A stretch of DNA of 64,000 nucleotides from Diploscapter coronatus. Taxonomy: Eukaryota; Nematoda; Chromadorea; Rhabditida; Rhabditidae. Shown piece by piece: positions 49,031 to 61,068 of this stretch; position 1 is the stretch's first letter, and each line of letters opens with the position of its first letter. Location: positions 85,397,201 through 85,461,200 of the forward strand of contig OZ038422.1 in assembly GCA_964036155.1 (NCBI GenBank), read 5' to 3'. The position numbers and the translations under genes were made by a program. The notes beneath the pieces are model-generated. The model had not been told where the DNA came from. It searched no databases and saw only the letters and a list, made by a program, of their open reading frames with translations.

Positions 49031-49166
49031 CCGCAAACTCAGGCAATATTTTGATTGAAAGCTTTTTCTTCCTTGAAATCTGAAAATATTTTTTTACCAA
49101 AAATGATATTTTATTCTCATTTTTCTTTAGAAAGAAAATGCTCGCAGTTCAATTACAGACATTTTG

Positions 49167-49172
49167 AATAAA
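49167..49172 (+). terminator. Polyadenylation signal AATAAA for the propeller gene
   Basis: AATAAA about 137 bases after the stop codon; a second A-rich AAATAAA follows at about 49204. Confidence 0.55.
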
Positions 49173-50574
49173 ATTATTGCCGAAGACCGATAACTTAAGA
49201 CAAAATAAACGACGCACAAATTCAAATAGTGTGCGCATTGCGTAATATCAACTAGCCGTCAAAACCCTTCCGTGAGTCGATGAAATGCCGACTATTCATG
49301 TGCAAAACAACACGCTAATTTCCATGCATCAAAATTTGTCCTTTTTGTCTCAAGTAATCGGTCACTATCAATATCACCAAACTTCATCACTTTACGTGTT
49401 TGCCATATTTAGAATGGCTTGTTTTATTTTTCTTCTTTCTCTTTGATTTTTTTTTTCGGATTTCACATATCCAGGTTTTGCTTTAGGACATCGCGCTATT
49501 CTATCAATTCACCCTATCCCTTCTTTCCTATTTTTGAAATTCTTTTTTATCGGTTTATTTTTTGTTGTTCAAATTTTCCTTCTTCTAAGTTCACTATGCG
49601 TTTCGCATCAAAAGCTAGTAGTTTTACGAAACTTCGATTTCTTTTTCCTGAAACTGACAATCTATTATTTACCTTCGTCTTTCATTTTTGTTTTCATATT
49701 TTGGTGCCAAAATTGTCGATTTTCCCCGCTAAACTTTCAAAACGAATTTTTTAGTTCGTTTTTTTACTAGAGTACGCCTATTTTAGGCGTCAACTATGAC
49801 ATGTTTGAGGTGTATACTTGTACGTTTTCAAGCCTATATCCCCATTATTTAATTGCTCTTTTTGCGTAGTTTTATCTCGCGTTATTGTGTCTTTTTTTTT
49901 CGAAATAACTAGCGTAAAATAATAACGCCTTGTTGCTATTGTTTTTTAATAGTAGAAATCGAGTTTTAAGTCGGAATTGGAAGAATAAAGTTTTATTTGA
50001 AATAAAATGTTTAAATCTAAATATTATGATAGAAAGTACAGTATGACTTTAAGCCCAATATTTATATAAAAATGGAATAGGTTAGCAAATCACAGTAGTG
50101 TCACGAGGTGTTAGTAGAAAAAACAGCTAAAATACCCCAAAATGAGAAATTTTGACATCATTTTACTATTTCAGGTTGAATTTAACTCGGAAGAAATAGG
50201 GTATAGTAAAATGACGGTCTAATAAATCAATATTATGCTCAAAAGATAAAATCGAAAGTCTAAAGAAATTAATGATAAGGGAGACTTTTCAGGGAGGAAA
50301 AATTTAAGACTTAGCAATAGGATTGGTTTTTCAAGATAAAAGGATCTAAAAGTTACTTTAAAATTACCAAATTTTGCAAAGTGAAAACTCTAAGGTTTAG
50401 GATAATAATTTGCAAATCTCGCAACCTCGCTGCTTTATAAGACAGTATGCAAAAGTGATAGAGCGACTTCCCCTACATATACTATTTCGCAAAATTGTGA
50501 GATTTTCGACCACCCAGATTTAGCAATGATTTTTCTCCAAAATAAAAGATCCAAGAATTAAAAAAATTAAAAAC
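49173..50574. other. Region between the convergent propeller gene and lin-31
   Basis: Two genes converge here, so it holds two 3' UTRs. CT-rich DNA at 49410-49770 makes open frames without domain content. A small inverted pair, CAAATCTCGCAA (50413) and TTGTGAGATTTT (50495), flanks ATACTATTTCG, and another (TCATTTTACTAT near 50158 against GTATAGTAAAATGA near 50200) flanks TTTCAGG. GGATTTCACATATCC is at about 49456. Confidence 0.5.
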
Positions 50575-52881
50575 TCACGAGCTTAGCAAAGACTCGATGG
50601 TAAATCTACCATGATGGTGTACGTTGTTTATTGCGCCATTTGGCGCGACGATTTGCGCCAAATTTGGGCTCTCGCTGGGTGAGGGCTTGCAAAGGGAGGT
50701 TGAAATATTCGCCAAATTCGCTGCGGCCGCCATAAAATCAATTCCGCCGCCCAAGAGATGTGGCATCAGAAATACAGAAAACGGATTGAAAATTAATGGT
50801 GCGGGAGTGTCTTCGGGGTTTTCTATTTGGCTATTAGGTGGGGGTGAATGATTGTTGTTAAGAGATGGGATCGAGCTCAGCCATCCAGGTAGTCCAGTTG
50901 GTAGCAGGCCGGGTTTCGAGACAAAGTCAGATGAAGCATAGTCGTCCGGAATCGAGTTGCCCGAACAGTCTTTGAGCTGAAGAAGATTTTTTTTTAGAAA
51001 TTTATTATTTTGGAAAAGAAGACAGTATGATTGAGTTAGCGATTTTTGAAGGCGGGCTTCTTAATCAAGTAAAGAAACTGGGATAAGCCATCAATCAATG
51101 GAAAAAGAGTAAACAAAGGGTTGATGATCTTCACCGTATTTTAAATTTTACAGTAACCTAATTAGGTCAAAGATCGTGATTGTGCGACCAGGAGAAGAGA
51201 AGATAAGAAATCTTATAAAATCTAAACCTAGTCGGTATTTTAAATTTGGGAAAGATTCCAAGGACTGTGAAGTCCCATAAACAAGAATTTCTGGAAAGAT
51301 ATCAAGAATTTATTAAAGAATTGTAGAGCAAAAATAAATCCCAAACCAGCCAAGGAGCTGGGCTTTCTATCATTCAACCAAAGCGAGAGATAAAATGTAA
51401 AGGAGAAAAAAACCATGCTGCAGAAATGATACAGGATAGTAAAAAGATGCAGATCAAAATATAAAAAGGGTATGTAGTCGCACAGTGATTCTAATGAGCA
51501 TAACTTTCATAATGAACAAAGAAAGCTGTCCCTCACATTATGCTAGCTGTTATCATAATCTATATTAGTTAATAATACTATCTTTCATAAGGCAATGGTG
51601 ATCTTCGCTCATTTTTCCTTATTTTGACATCTACCGTAATCCATGTTCGCTTGCCTTTTTGGGGGAAATGCAAAGATGTCCTTCGTGACAGCTCGCATTC
51701 ACACGCTAATTCATTATCTCTCGGCCACAAAAAGAAAGAGAAGTTGATTTGCTTTGGACATACAAAGATGAACAAAATAATGAAACTAGAGGAAAAATAG
51801 AGTTAGATAGTATGAAAAATGAGAGAGGAAAAGATGGAGAGAAGAGGAAATATCATGAAGATCTAAGAGACCGAAAAGAATCAGGAATTCCACCAAAGAC
51901 AAAGACAATTTAGTGAGAACGATAATCTCTTGAAATTTGTCTTTTCCGCAAAAACACGCCAGCCTGTTTCCGAGTTCGATGCTTCAACGCGTGGGAAGTG
52001 ATCAAAATGTCTTGATTGTCCATTATCTTTTCCACTCTCTTATTTTGGAACACTATTTTTTGTTTTGCCTCTCCAATGCTCTCTAAACTACCGTAATCTC
52101 GCTCTCCCAACAAAAATGATTAATTAGCTTCGAAAAGCGGCGATACCGCAAATGGAAAGAATTATAGAAAGGTAAAGATGTAATTTTGTCGGCGATAAAA
52201 TTGGGGGAAATGAAAAATATTAGAAGAAGACGGTAAATTTTAGGTGAAGTGGGAAATTTAGGAAAAACATAAAATTTTTAAATTTAGAAATATTACCTTG
52301 AATCGTTTCCTTCTCCTTAGACAACTACCATTTTCGAACATTCCAAGTGCGTTAGGGTGAACGGCCCAATAAGAGCCCTAAATTAATTGGAGTAATTCAG
52401 ATACTTAAGTAGTTGATTAGGGCAGTTAGTTTAATTACCTTCCCAGGTTTGTCAGGCCTCCGTGGAATTTTTATGAAGCAGTCATTGAATGATAGGTTGT
52501 GTCGTAAGGAATTTTGCCACCTGAAAATTAAAAATGAGCATTTTTGGAAAATTCTAAAATTTGAAGAGGGATACCGTTGCGTATTTTTCCGGTAGAACGG
52601 AAATTTGTCCATGATGAATCTGTAAATTTCGGTTAGAGGCAGCATTTTCTCTTCGGAATTCTGGATCGCCATATAAGTCAGCCAAATGTACGAGTAGGGA
52701 GGCTTCTGAAAAGTTTTTCAAAAATTAGAAAAAGCTAAAACTGCATCTTTAAATTTGTTTTCTATTGAAACACGTAGCTTCTTTACTAAAGAATTGCTAT
52801 TTAAAAATTAGAATTTTATAAAATCAAAAACATTTCTGGATTCACCTGCTCATCATAAGAGTCCTTACCGGGCCGAGGCAT
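50575..52881 (-). CDS. lin-31: LIN-31 forkhead (FoxB) transcription factor
   Basis: Nuclear winged-helix factor; in C. elegans it acts with LIN-1 in vulval cell fates and is a target of MAP kinase MPK-1. Minus-strand exons: 52881-52846, 52705-52575, 52520-52439, 52377-52297, 50976-50575; phases agree, 243 aa (C. elegans protein about 237). It begins [12 protein letters not shown] directly followed by the forkhead domain ([19 protein letters not shown]). The recognition-helix segment [18 protein letters not shown] is intact, then [19 protein letters not shown] and a basic LRRRKRFK. The tail, in one long exon after a 1.3-kb intron, is Ser/Pro-rich with SPPP, TPAP and PSPSESP as candidate proline-directed kinase sites, and ends [11 protein letters not shown]. 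Identification rests on the FoxB-type domain and the near-identical N-terminus as I remember it. Confidence 0.96.
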
Positions 52882-55800
52882 TTTCCGAAATCCAAAAAAT
52901 TCGAAAATCCGACTCTTAATCACCGATTTATCGCCCAAAATCGCCGCAATGCATAATGAGGTCTACTATCAGGGCGAGAGACAGAACACGCTGAAAATAA
53001 TAAGGGTGTTTTGTTTGAAAAATGGGCAGTTTTTTAAATAGATATTTGAAATAATCGCTTCTTTCTTCACATACTATAAAATCGTGTCGTAATATAGCAT
53101 AACATTTCGTGCCGCGTGAAATAACGTTTGCCGAAAAATGAAATTTAGCTTTTTATTATCTGAGAACGAAGCTGATTTCCATTGTTTTTCAAAGATAAAG
53201 ATTAAGGAAATGCTTGTAAAATTGAAAAATAACAGTTTATTATGGTTCACAAGCTGCTCTTCATGAAGGTCAAAATATTTTAGATTGAAAAAATGAAGAA
53301 ATCTTAGACAAATTGAAATTTTAAAGAAACGACCTAGTCAGCATTTTACCTTATTCAGCCTTCTAAATTCTGAAAATATCCAATAACTTCAAAACTCCAA
53401 TGATATAAAATATGGGAATCCAGGGAAAACCGTCTGGGATATAAAATACTCCTGTGCTTGTCAAAATGTTAGCTGTTGTTAGTGATTGTGACACACGCAC
53501 AAGAAGAGTAAATTTCAATTTGTTTCTTTTTCTCTGTCACTCTCTTTATTCCTCATACTATCTAGCTCCATTTCAAAACGAGAGGGCGTGATCGGAGTGG
53601 GCGGGGCTAACGAATAAAAGGGAGTTGCGGTAAGCTTTACGATATATCGACTTCCTTCTGGGTATTGGCGTCTGACTTTAAGTTAAACCCTTGTATTATC
53701 GATTTTTAATTGGTCTACTTAATTAGGATTAATTGGAGGTAATTATCTTCATTAGAAGGGTTAATTGGGTGATTATCAGATGGCTTATGATATCCTAAAT
53801 TGTTAGGTGAAGACCATAACCTTTTATTTTATGATTTATATGGAAAAATGTAAATTTAAAACCATAATTAGATAATTTCAGATTTTTCGAATACTGTAAC
53901 TGTAATATTTTTCCTAAATTGAGATTTATTGTTTTAGGAAAATATATTCTATAAAAGTAGGTTACTATTGTTGTTGTTTACCATTTTAATATGATGAGTG
54001 GGAAAATCTGGATTTCGCTTATTTTTCCGATTCTTTCGATTTCAGGCACCCCGCTGAGAGTTACCTCATTTTGCAATTAGGATGACCCTGCGTCCCTGCC
54101 CAATTAGGAATCATACTCTGCCATTAATAAAGTTGAGAGAAAGTAGAGAAAGAGTAATTCCAAATTTTTGCGTCGTATCAAAAGCGATTTGCATACCTAT
54201 GTTTCATCATATGTAGAACTTCTGAAATTTGACTTCACTCTGGTATCTTAATTTAAATAAATTAAAAAAAAAAGACTTATTATCTGAGAGTGCGAAACCA
54301 CATTACTTTTCCTAGTTCGAAATAGTATTGTTCAAGAGAAAAAGAAATTCAATCTTTTAATTTTCTTAACTCGAATGCATTTCGTTTTCATAGGAATTCC
54401 CTTACATAGAATGAGAAATGAGTGGTTAGAGATAGTTTAAAATTAAGAAAGGGAAAAGAAAATCCTTGTGGTGAGACAAATGTGAAGATAAAATGTGGCA
54501 CGGGTGTCACCTGCAAAAAGTCGTACCTGAATACCCAAACTAACTAATTATGTATATGTTGGTGGCTAAATTATGCATAGCCAGATTTTCCTATTTTCTT
54601 CCCTTTAAAGCTACTGTAATCCATAAATTATATGAATGTCGATAATTTATGAGATTCTACATTTAGGTGAGAAGTCATGTTATTCTTATTAGGGTGGGGA
54701 AATGTCAAGCAGCTAGCTAATAATAATTGAGAAACGAAATAAATTGAAGTGATTCAAATTAAAAAGACGTGCTATTTTGGTTTTCTTTAATATGAAGAAA
54801 TTCGGAAAAAATGTTTCAGAAAAATAACTAAAAATCAGAGAATTTACTATTTCATAACTGTCTTTCTAAGAAATTTATTAAACTTTTCCAAACTATCATG
54901 AAAACCTCAGAAGGAAAAACCTTCATTCAATGCAAATCATCTAAAAGTTTGGCAACTCATAAACCCTTTCCTACTTTCTTTATTTTCTTTGATCTTCCCG
55001 CTTTTTCGCTGTAGGGCGAAATTTTCTCAACGGAGTTCAAAAGCTGATCTTCACAAAGACACTTAACACGTAACGAATTTGCAAAATACGGTCAGATTAA
55101 GGGAAAGTGAAAGATAAAGGAAGATTAGAGAGGAAAAGAAAAAAGTGAGAAATTAGCAATATTGCATCATGCCTCATTGAAGAGCATTAGTCATGTTCAT
55201 TCAGATTTTTTTCTTTTTACTTTTTCGATGTAATTTCTCTTTTCTATGCTTCTTTTCACCTATTTTCTCATATTATTTTTCTTTTTCTCTTTCTTTTCTT
55301 ATCGACTCTTTAGTGTCTCTCAATTTATACCCGATTGTCAGGAAACTTTGGAAAAGCCGACTTTCTAAACAAAAGGATTACGGTATTTTTAGCCACGTCC
55401 CCTTTAAATACAATTTGTGCCTATGTGATAAAGAATAGGATGAAAAATTATTTGGGTATAAAATGAAAGAACTACGGTAGCTTTCCCAGAGCAATTTGCC
55501 GCTGTGAAAATATTAGTCTCCGTTTTCATTTAAAGTCACTTCGAAGAGGCGATTAATTTAGTCGTTATACAAGGAAAATAAGGCCAATTTAATCAAAATG
55601 GAACTTAGATATGTCAACCGTTTTTCAGGGAAAATAGCATATGCTTCAGCATTACATACTAAAGTGATTTTATTTTTCCATGGTTGTCCTTTCGAATTAC
55701 ACAAGTTAGATTAGTGAAGAAGGGTTAAGGAAAATAATTAGCCTGGAGAAGGATGAGTTTTACTCTGTCGTTAAAATTGACATTGGAGCACGAAGTCCAG

Positions 55801-56308
55801 GGAGCGAATTAGCAATATAGCGAAAAGTAAACCAATTGGTAACAATTGGGGGAAATATGGTGGGAAAAGAAACGAGAACATGAAGATAGTATGAGAAAAT
55901 AGGATAGAAAAGAGAAAAAAAAGTCGAATAATATGCAAGAGTATGGATAATTAAAGACCGAGAAAGTTGAGAAATAGCATGGAAGAATAAGGCAATTAGA
56001 GAAAGAAGGAAGAAATATTAAGAAAATTTAAGAGACCCGAAGAAAAGTATGCAACAGATGGCTGCTGACATGCACATCATTTTACGGACTTTCACGGAGA
56101 TCGAGTTTATGAGTTTATTACCGCACAAATTAGTGTCGCTATATGAGATCTAAGATGGACACACATGTTGGCATATTGTTTGCAAAGTGCAAGAAAGTAA
56201 CAATTAAGTAAAAAATAACTATTTTTTTTATGAAGATAAGCTTTTTATTTGATATAAAAAGGTCATCTCATCAAAATTTCTTAATTATCAATTTTAAGAT
56301 GAATATTC
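52882..56308. other. Upstream region of lin-31
   Basis: 3.4 kb without a recognisable exon, likely to carry lin-31 regulatory DNA. It includes TAATTA-rich sequence (53700-53790), AAGCTGATCTTCAC (55041), GGATTACGGTA (about 55376), several GAAATAG words (54320, 55975) and purine-rich runs near 55860-56050. The open frame at 55193-55438 is pyrimidine-biased and not accepted. Confidence 0.45.
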
Positions 56309-58044
56309 TCATAGTCTTCCAGTACCGGGATTCAGTCTATCTGGATTATCCTTGGTAAACTCGTTCAGCGCTCTTTGCAAATTTGGAAAACCGATATCCA
56401 CGGCGTTATAAATTCCGTTGACTCCGGCAAACGGTACATCGAAGGTTGTGCCGGAACGGACTTTTCCTGAATATCCGATATTTGATTTAATCAACATTTA
56501 CTTAAAGCAAGTTTGAATATCTAAGATGAAATTTCAACAGTTTGTTCTATTATATTTGGCTTGAAGAGTGCTACAAGACTGCCAAATTTGTTAGTTTTTA
56601 CTATGATTTAGGTTGTCATTGCATTTTACTGGTGAAGATCAGCTTTACTATATTATCAATGACCGATTACTTGAGACAAAATAAATTATACGGACTTTTG
56701 ATTCGCGGTTATTGCCGCGTTATTTGCATCATACTTTACAATATTATATCATCTTCAAGGAATGAAGTTGAGGACTATTTGTGCATACGCAATGCACACC
56801 CTGCATATTCGAATTTGCGCGTCGCTTATTTCGTCTCAGGTTATCGGTCATTGGTAATAATTTATATTATAATATCATCTGAATTTACCTTCAGGCCAAT
56901 CCACCAGTACGGTATTCGTTCCACGCCAGAATGAAACTCCGTGATCTCGAGGTCTATCGAACGTTGTGTGGGTTCCTAATTCAGGATATGTGGAATATTT
57001 GGATATATATATGTGTAAAATTATGGGATATTTAAAGATTTAGCGATATACAAGATCCTTGATAATATAAGAAATCCTTAGATATACGAAGTCTTTGAAT
57101 ATATGAAATCCAAAATCTCACCCAAGGCATCATATCCATAGAATACGCCTCTAACCAAAGGTGGAGGAGCGTAGCCATCGCGACTATAAGCAGGATTCAA
57201 ATTCAACCGAGGCTTCCAGATACCATGACACTTCGCGGCCCACATGAAATCAGAATATTAGGGATTGATGTAGCCACAGCATACCTTTGACAATTAGGTC
57301 CAGCTGGGGCTCTCATTCCTGGGTAACATTCATAATTCATCACCCACTGAAGGTGAATGCATTCGCAAGCATTGACACATCTAAAAGTGCAGTTCATATG
57401 ATAAAGCGTAGGGATTAAACCGGATTTTATACGACGCAAGATAATTGAAGAGGTATGAATTTTGGGTAGGCCCAAGATAAGCTTCCTTACTCAGGATCAG
57501 TCTCTTTACATCCCGAATAGCAGCTTTGAAGATTTCTCTTAGCACCGGCAGGCAGACCGGAAACTTCCCAGAATTTTAACTGTCGGCGAATCTAGAGAAG
57601 ATTAGAGTTTAAATTTAGCCGGAATGGCTGAAATTTACATGATTTATAGCAGGATATATACGATTTGAGCAATAAGTGCGATATCTCTCACATAAAATTC
57701 GGACCTCCTCATTGTAAACTGCAATGTTTGAGGTCCGACAATAGTATCTGAAATTCTAAAAATTAGCGTATTTGCATGTGTTTAAATTTTACCTGTAAGT
57801 GTTCAGAAATCGTGTACACTGCTCGTCGAGTGTGGTGACTGGCTTTGAATCTTTTTCCAACTCGGTTAAAGGAACATCAAAAGGCTCTAATTCATCGATT
57901 AAACTATCTGCAAGATTTTACTCTTAAACTTATCTTTAAAATATAATATATTTTACCAGATAAACTTTGAGGTTCAGAAAATTCGATGATAAGTATAAGA
58001 ATAAATGAAAGTGAAAAAATCGACTTATGATGACGAGATTTCAT
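56309..58044 (-). CDS. Secreted cysteine-rich protein of unknown function
   Basis: Minus-strand exons: 58044-57957, 57907-57793, 57747-57639, 57591-57491, 57380-57278, 57230-57122, 56975-56889, 56466-56309; 289 aa. A clear signal peptide opens it (KSIFSLSFILILIIEF). The mature part has about a dozen Cys, clustered in RYYCRTSN, CERYRTYCSN, SCYSGCKE, CVNACECIH, NYECYPG and PNCQRYACHGIWKPRL, then a Cys-free part with NPAYSRDGYAPPPLVRGVFYG, TTFDRPRDHGVSFWRG and an ending NPGTGRL. I do not recognise the family. The ordered Cys spacing suggests a disulphide-bonded extracellular protein. The exon 57380-57278 junction needs a gtggct donor rather than the better-looking gtatgc, because only the former keeps phase across the 47-base intron. 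Confidence 0.82.
57044..57110. repeat. Degenerate ~20-base tandem repeat
   Basis: About three and a half units of the form GATATACRAARTCCTT run in the intron 56976-57121 of the Cys-rich gene. The AAATCC end of each unit resembles the GGATTTCATATATCC words found elsewhere. Confidence 0.5.
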
Positions 58045-59931
58045 ATCATGAGATATATGACGAAGCCCTAAGAAAACTTGATCGAGATTCAGACAACCCT
58101 AGAGAGGTGATAAAATATGATTGATCTAAAGAAGATGTATGAAATCCGGATTTTACCGATAAACTCTAAAATATTGTTAATTAAACATCTTTATCAAGAT
58201 CCGACGTTGGAAGTTTATCGATCCGATGATATAGTATTCGTCATTGTCTAATGCTCTTATTCCTAATGACGAATAGCGAATTGAAAAGTCGACTACGATA
58301 TTTCTCGGCAGCATCCAAATATATCGGATCGACAAACTCTCAACATCTGATCAAGATATCATTTATTAAAGTTGTGATGATCTTCACTAAACCCGATTCA
58401 AGGATATAAGGAATCCTATATCCTATATTAATAGCACGGAAGAATATGTAAAATCCGGCTAGATCAAAGCCTTTATCGAAAGGCATTTTGCCAAAGACCT
58501 CATGTCATTTTCTAAATAGGGTCATTCTCAGCGGGGAGCAAATTTCAATGATGATGAAAAACATGCGGTTTTTTTTTCGGAGGTCAAACAGCTTTCGGGG
58601 CTAAAATCGGATATCCTTTATCCCAGCAGGCGTCAAATCGTCTGTCAGTAAATTTTCTCTCCTTCTCTGAGTTCTTCATACTATTTCACATTTTTCCATA
58701 TCTTTTCTATCTCCTAAAAATCACGCTCTTTCTCTGAGAAAACCGCAAAAACCCCATTGACCCTGTATGGTCACATAGCTGTCAATAAGGGGAAAAAGTA
58801 AGGAATAATCAGAAGGCAAAAGATATAGAACAAGAAAAATAGTGTGGGAAATAGGGAGAAGGAAAACATTAAGCGGCGCACCGTTGTGATCTCTTTTTTG
58901 TCTTCCTAAATGAGTATGGGAAAAGATATCTAAGATTTTAAGGGATTGAACTGAGATTTTATACATTCGGGATAATATCTTAAATCTGGGCTTAATTTGT
59001 CAGATTAAAAAATATTAAGCAAAAACGACTTTATTATCAAAGAGCAAAAAGGTGGTAGTTTTCAAGACTATTTGGAAATTTTGAAGATCAATGGAGTTGA
59101 TTTTATACCGTATGAAATGCCGCGTTAATTAATCAAGAAGCAAACTTATAAAAAGAATCGAAAATATTGGAATATCTTAGCTGAAAAAATGCTGATAGCA
59201 ATTAAATTATTAGTATAAAACCATCGTTATGCAAGGTTTATACTTAGCAGAACTAATAAATGAAGTTTCATAAATTAGATCAAATTTCCAATTTAATAGG
59301 CTTGGAAATAGTTTCTTCTCGCCTCCTGTGTTGAAATTGACGAATGTACTCTGAAAATTTGGATATTTTGAATTTTTAGGTTTAAAATTTTTATTAGTTA
59401 TTATTATATGGCACAAAATTTTGAGTGAGAATAAATGTAACCCTGATTTTCTCATATTATATGTAGCGCAAAATTTAGACTAGATTACCCTAAACTCTAA
59501 GATAAGTAGCTAAGGTTGATATACGGTGCTATAAGAAATGACTTTTTTACATATGAATAGATCATTTTACCGATTTTTACACGTTTTAGCCGTTCTCTGG
59601 TAAAATGACTTGAGGGGGAATTCACTAGCTCGTGCTAATACCCAAGATCACATGACAAAAGCTGCTCAATTTTTATTGGCTATTTAGATAAATCTAACCA
59701 CGCTCTTCGTCTCTAGACATATAACGGTGAAGGATAGAGACTGTCATGGCAAGGTTCAGATTTAAATATATGCACTAACAAAACTATTCTCTTCCAAAAT
59801 ATAAACCTTAAACTTTTTACCTATCATAGCATATTTTACTCCTCCTTAATTTACAAAAGAATATCGAAAATTACAATAAATCACCTGAGCCTATTTGTCT
59901 GATTTATAGATAAAATATTTAAAAGAGGAGC
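58045..59931. other. Upstream region of the Cys-rich gene
   Basis: No exon recognised. It holds CATACTATTTCAC (58678), a GATCTTCACT word (58380) and a short inverted pair TCATTTTACC/GGTAAAATGA at 59569-59610. The frame at 58721-58966 lies over low-complexity sequence and is not supported. Confidence 0.4.
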
Positions 59932-60207
59932 TTATAAAAACCGTCCCTTCACCAGGTTCCCATTATTTGGCGATCTTATTTGTGTAGATTTTTGAAATGA
60001 CGTCTCAGATTCTGGACAATCAAAGGAGCGAAGGGAAGATCGTAGCGATAGATATTCACTCCACGACGAACTCGCTGCATCGGAATTCGCCGCGCCTAGG
60101 GCCCGACCAGGTACTAGAATATTTTGCACTACGGGTTCAGACCCGTACCACTCGTTTGGCGCCGTCAGGTACGAGAGCAGGGAGTAGGTGCTGCTGAAAT
60201 CAGCCAC
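59932..60207 (-). CDS. GC-rich island with a 91-codon open frame; possible small gene or single exon
   Basis: In very AT-rich surroundings, about 60000-60190 has exon-like base composition. The minus frame from an ATG at 60207 runs 91 codons (LLSYLTAPNEWYG, SSSWSEYLSLRSSLRSFDC). A tttcag acceptor (minus, about 60194) could make the first part an internal exon instead. The plus strand also has a good frame (start 59997, SEGKIVAIDIHSTTN) that meets a gtacta donor at about 60112. I cannot decide the strand, and no family is recognised. Confidence 0.3.
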   Translation of the reverse strand: MADFSSTYSLLSYLTAPNEWYGSEPVVQNILVPGRALGAANSDAASSSWSEYLSLRSSLRSFDCPESETSFQKSTQIRSPNNGNLVKGRFL

Positions 60208-61068
60208 TAAATATATGCACCGAACGAAAAATGGACATCACAATAAATCAGATGCAAGGGCTTGGCTTTCAGAAATTTATGATGTTAATCATAATTATGC
60301 GTTTTTTTAATTATAAAGCCATAAAATTCTGATCTTAGACCACACCACTAAATGTCGCTATTTACCTATTTAGCATGCAATATTGTGCAAAATAAGTAGT
60401 GAAAAAATTTAAATTTAGAGAAATTAGAAATTTTCGAAAAATACTTCATCTACTAAACTTTAACAACAGAGAGAAAATAGTAAGACGTACCCGCAACAGT
60501 CCTAGAAAATAAGTAGGGTGAAAAAAATTACAAAGTTTTGAAAAAGTTTAGCAACTTTAAAGCTATTGTAACCTGGACTTAGAATTTATAATCTGGGATT
60601 GAGCAAAGCTTGGGGATTATAGGATTAGATCTACTAAAATTAAGGTAAAAAGTGTGCGAAGATCTTGCAAAAATCCGAGCTTTTAGCTCCACCCACTTTT
60701 TTCCGAGTCATGGAACAACATTGATGATTTCATAACAAAATTACATTAGGCCAAAGCTTCGTTTTTTTCGATATTTAGAAATGGGCATTACAACGTTACA
60801 AAAGCTTAAATTTTGAAAAGAAAATTAGGTCAATCTGAGATATTCGAAAATATTATGCTACTAGAGGCAAGATAGGGGACATTATTTGAACTTGTTAAAT
60901 AAAAATAGGCGGAACTTGAAACCTTAACTACTTCAAACATCATCGATTTTAACACTTATCAAATTTTCCCTATCAATAACACAACATATATGAACTGTCC
61001 GGAAAAGAACGATTTTTTTTTTAGCGGGAAAAATAGCCCCGCCTATTTTTATCGACTTTCTGAACTAT
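60208..61068. other. Spacer between the GC-rich island and the phosphatase gene
   Basis: AT-rich; it should contain the 3' UTR of the minus-strand phosphatase gene. Nothing else was recognised. Confidence 0.4.

Noticed and set aside
59997..60200. Ribosomal RNA fragment
   Set aside because: The GC-rich segment has GTACGAGAG, as in large-subunit rRNA, but the rest does not follow any rRNA sequence I can recall.
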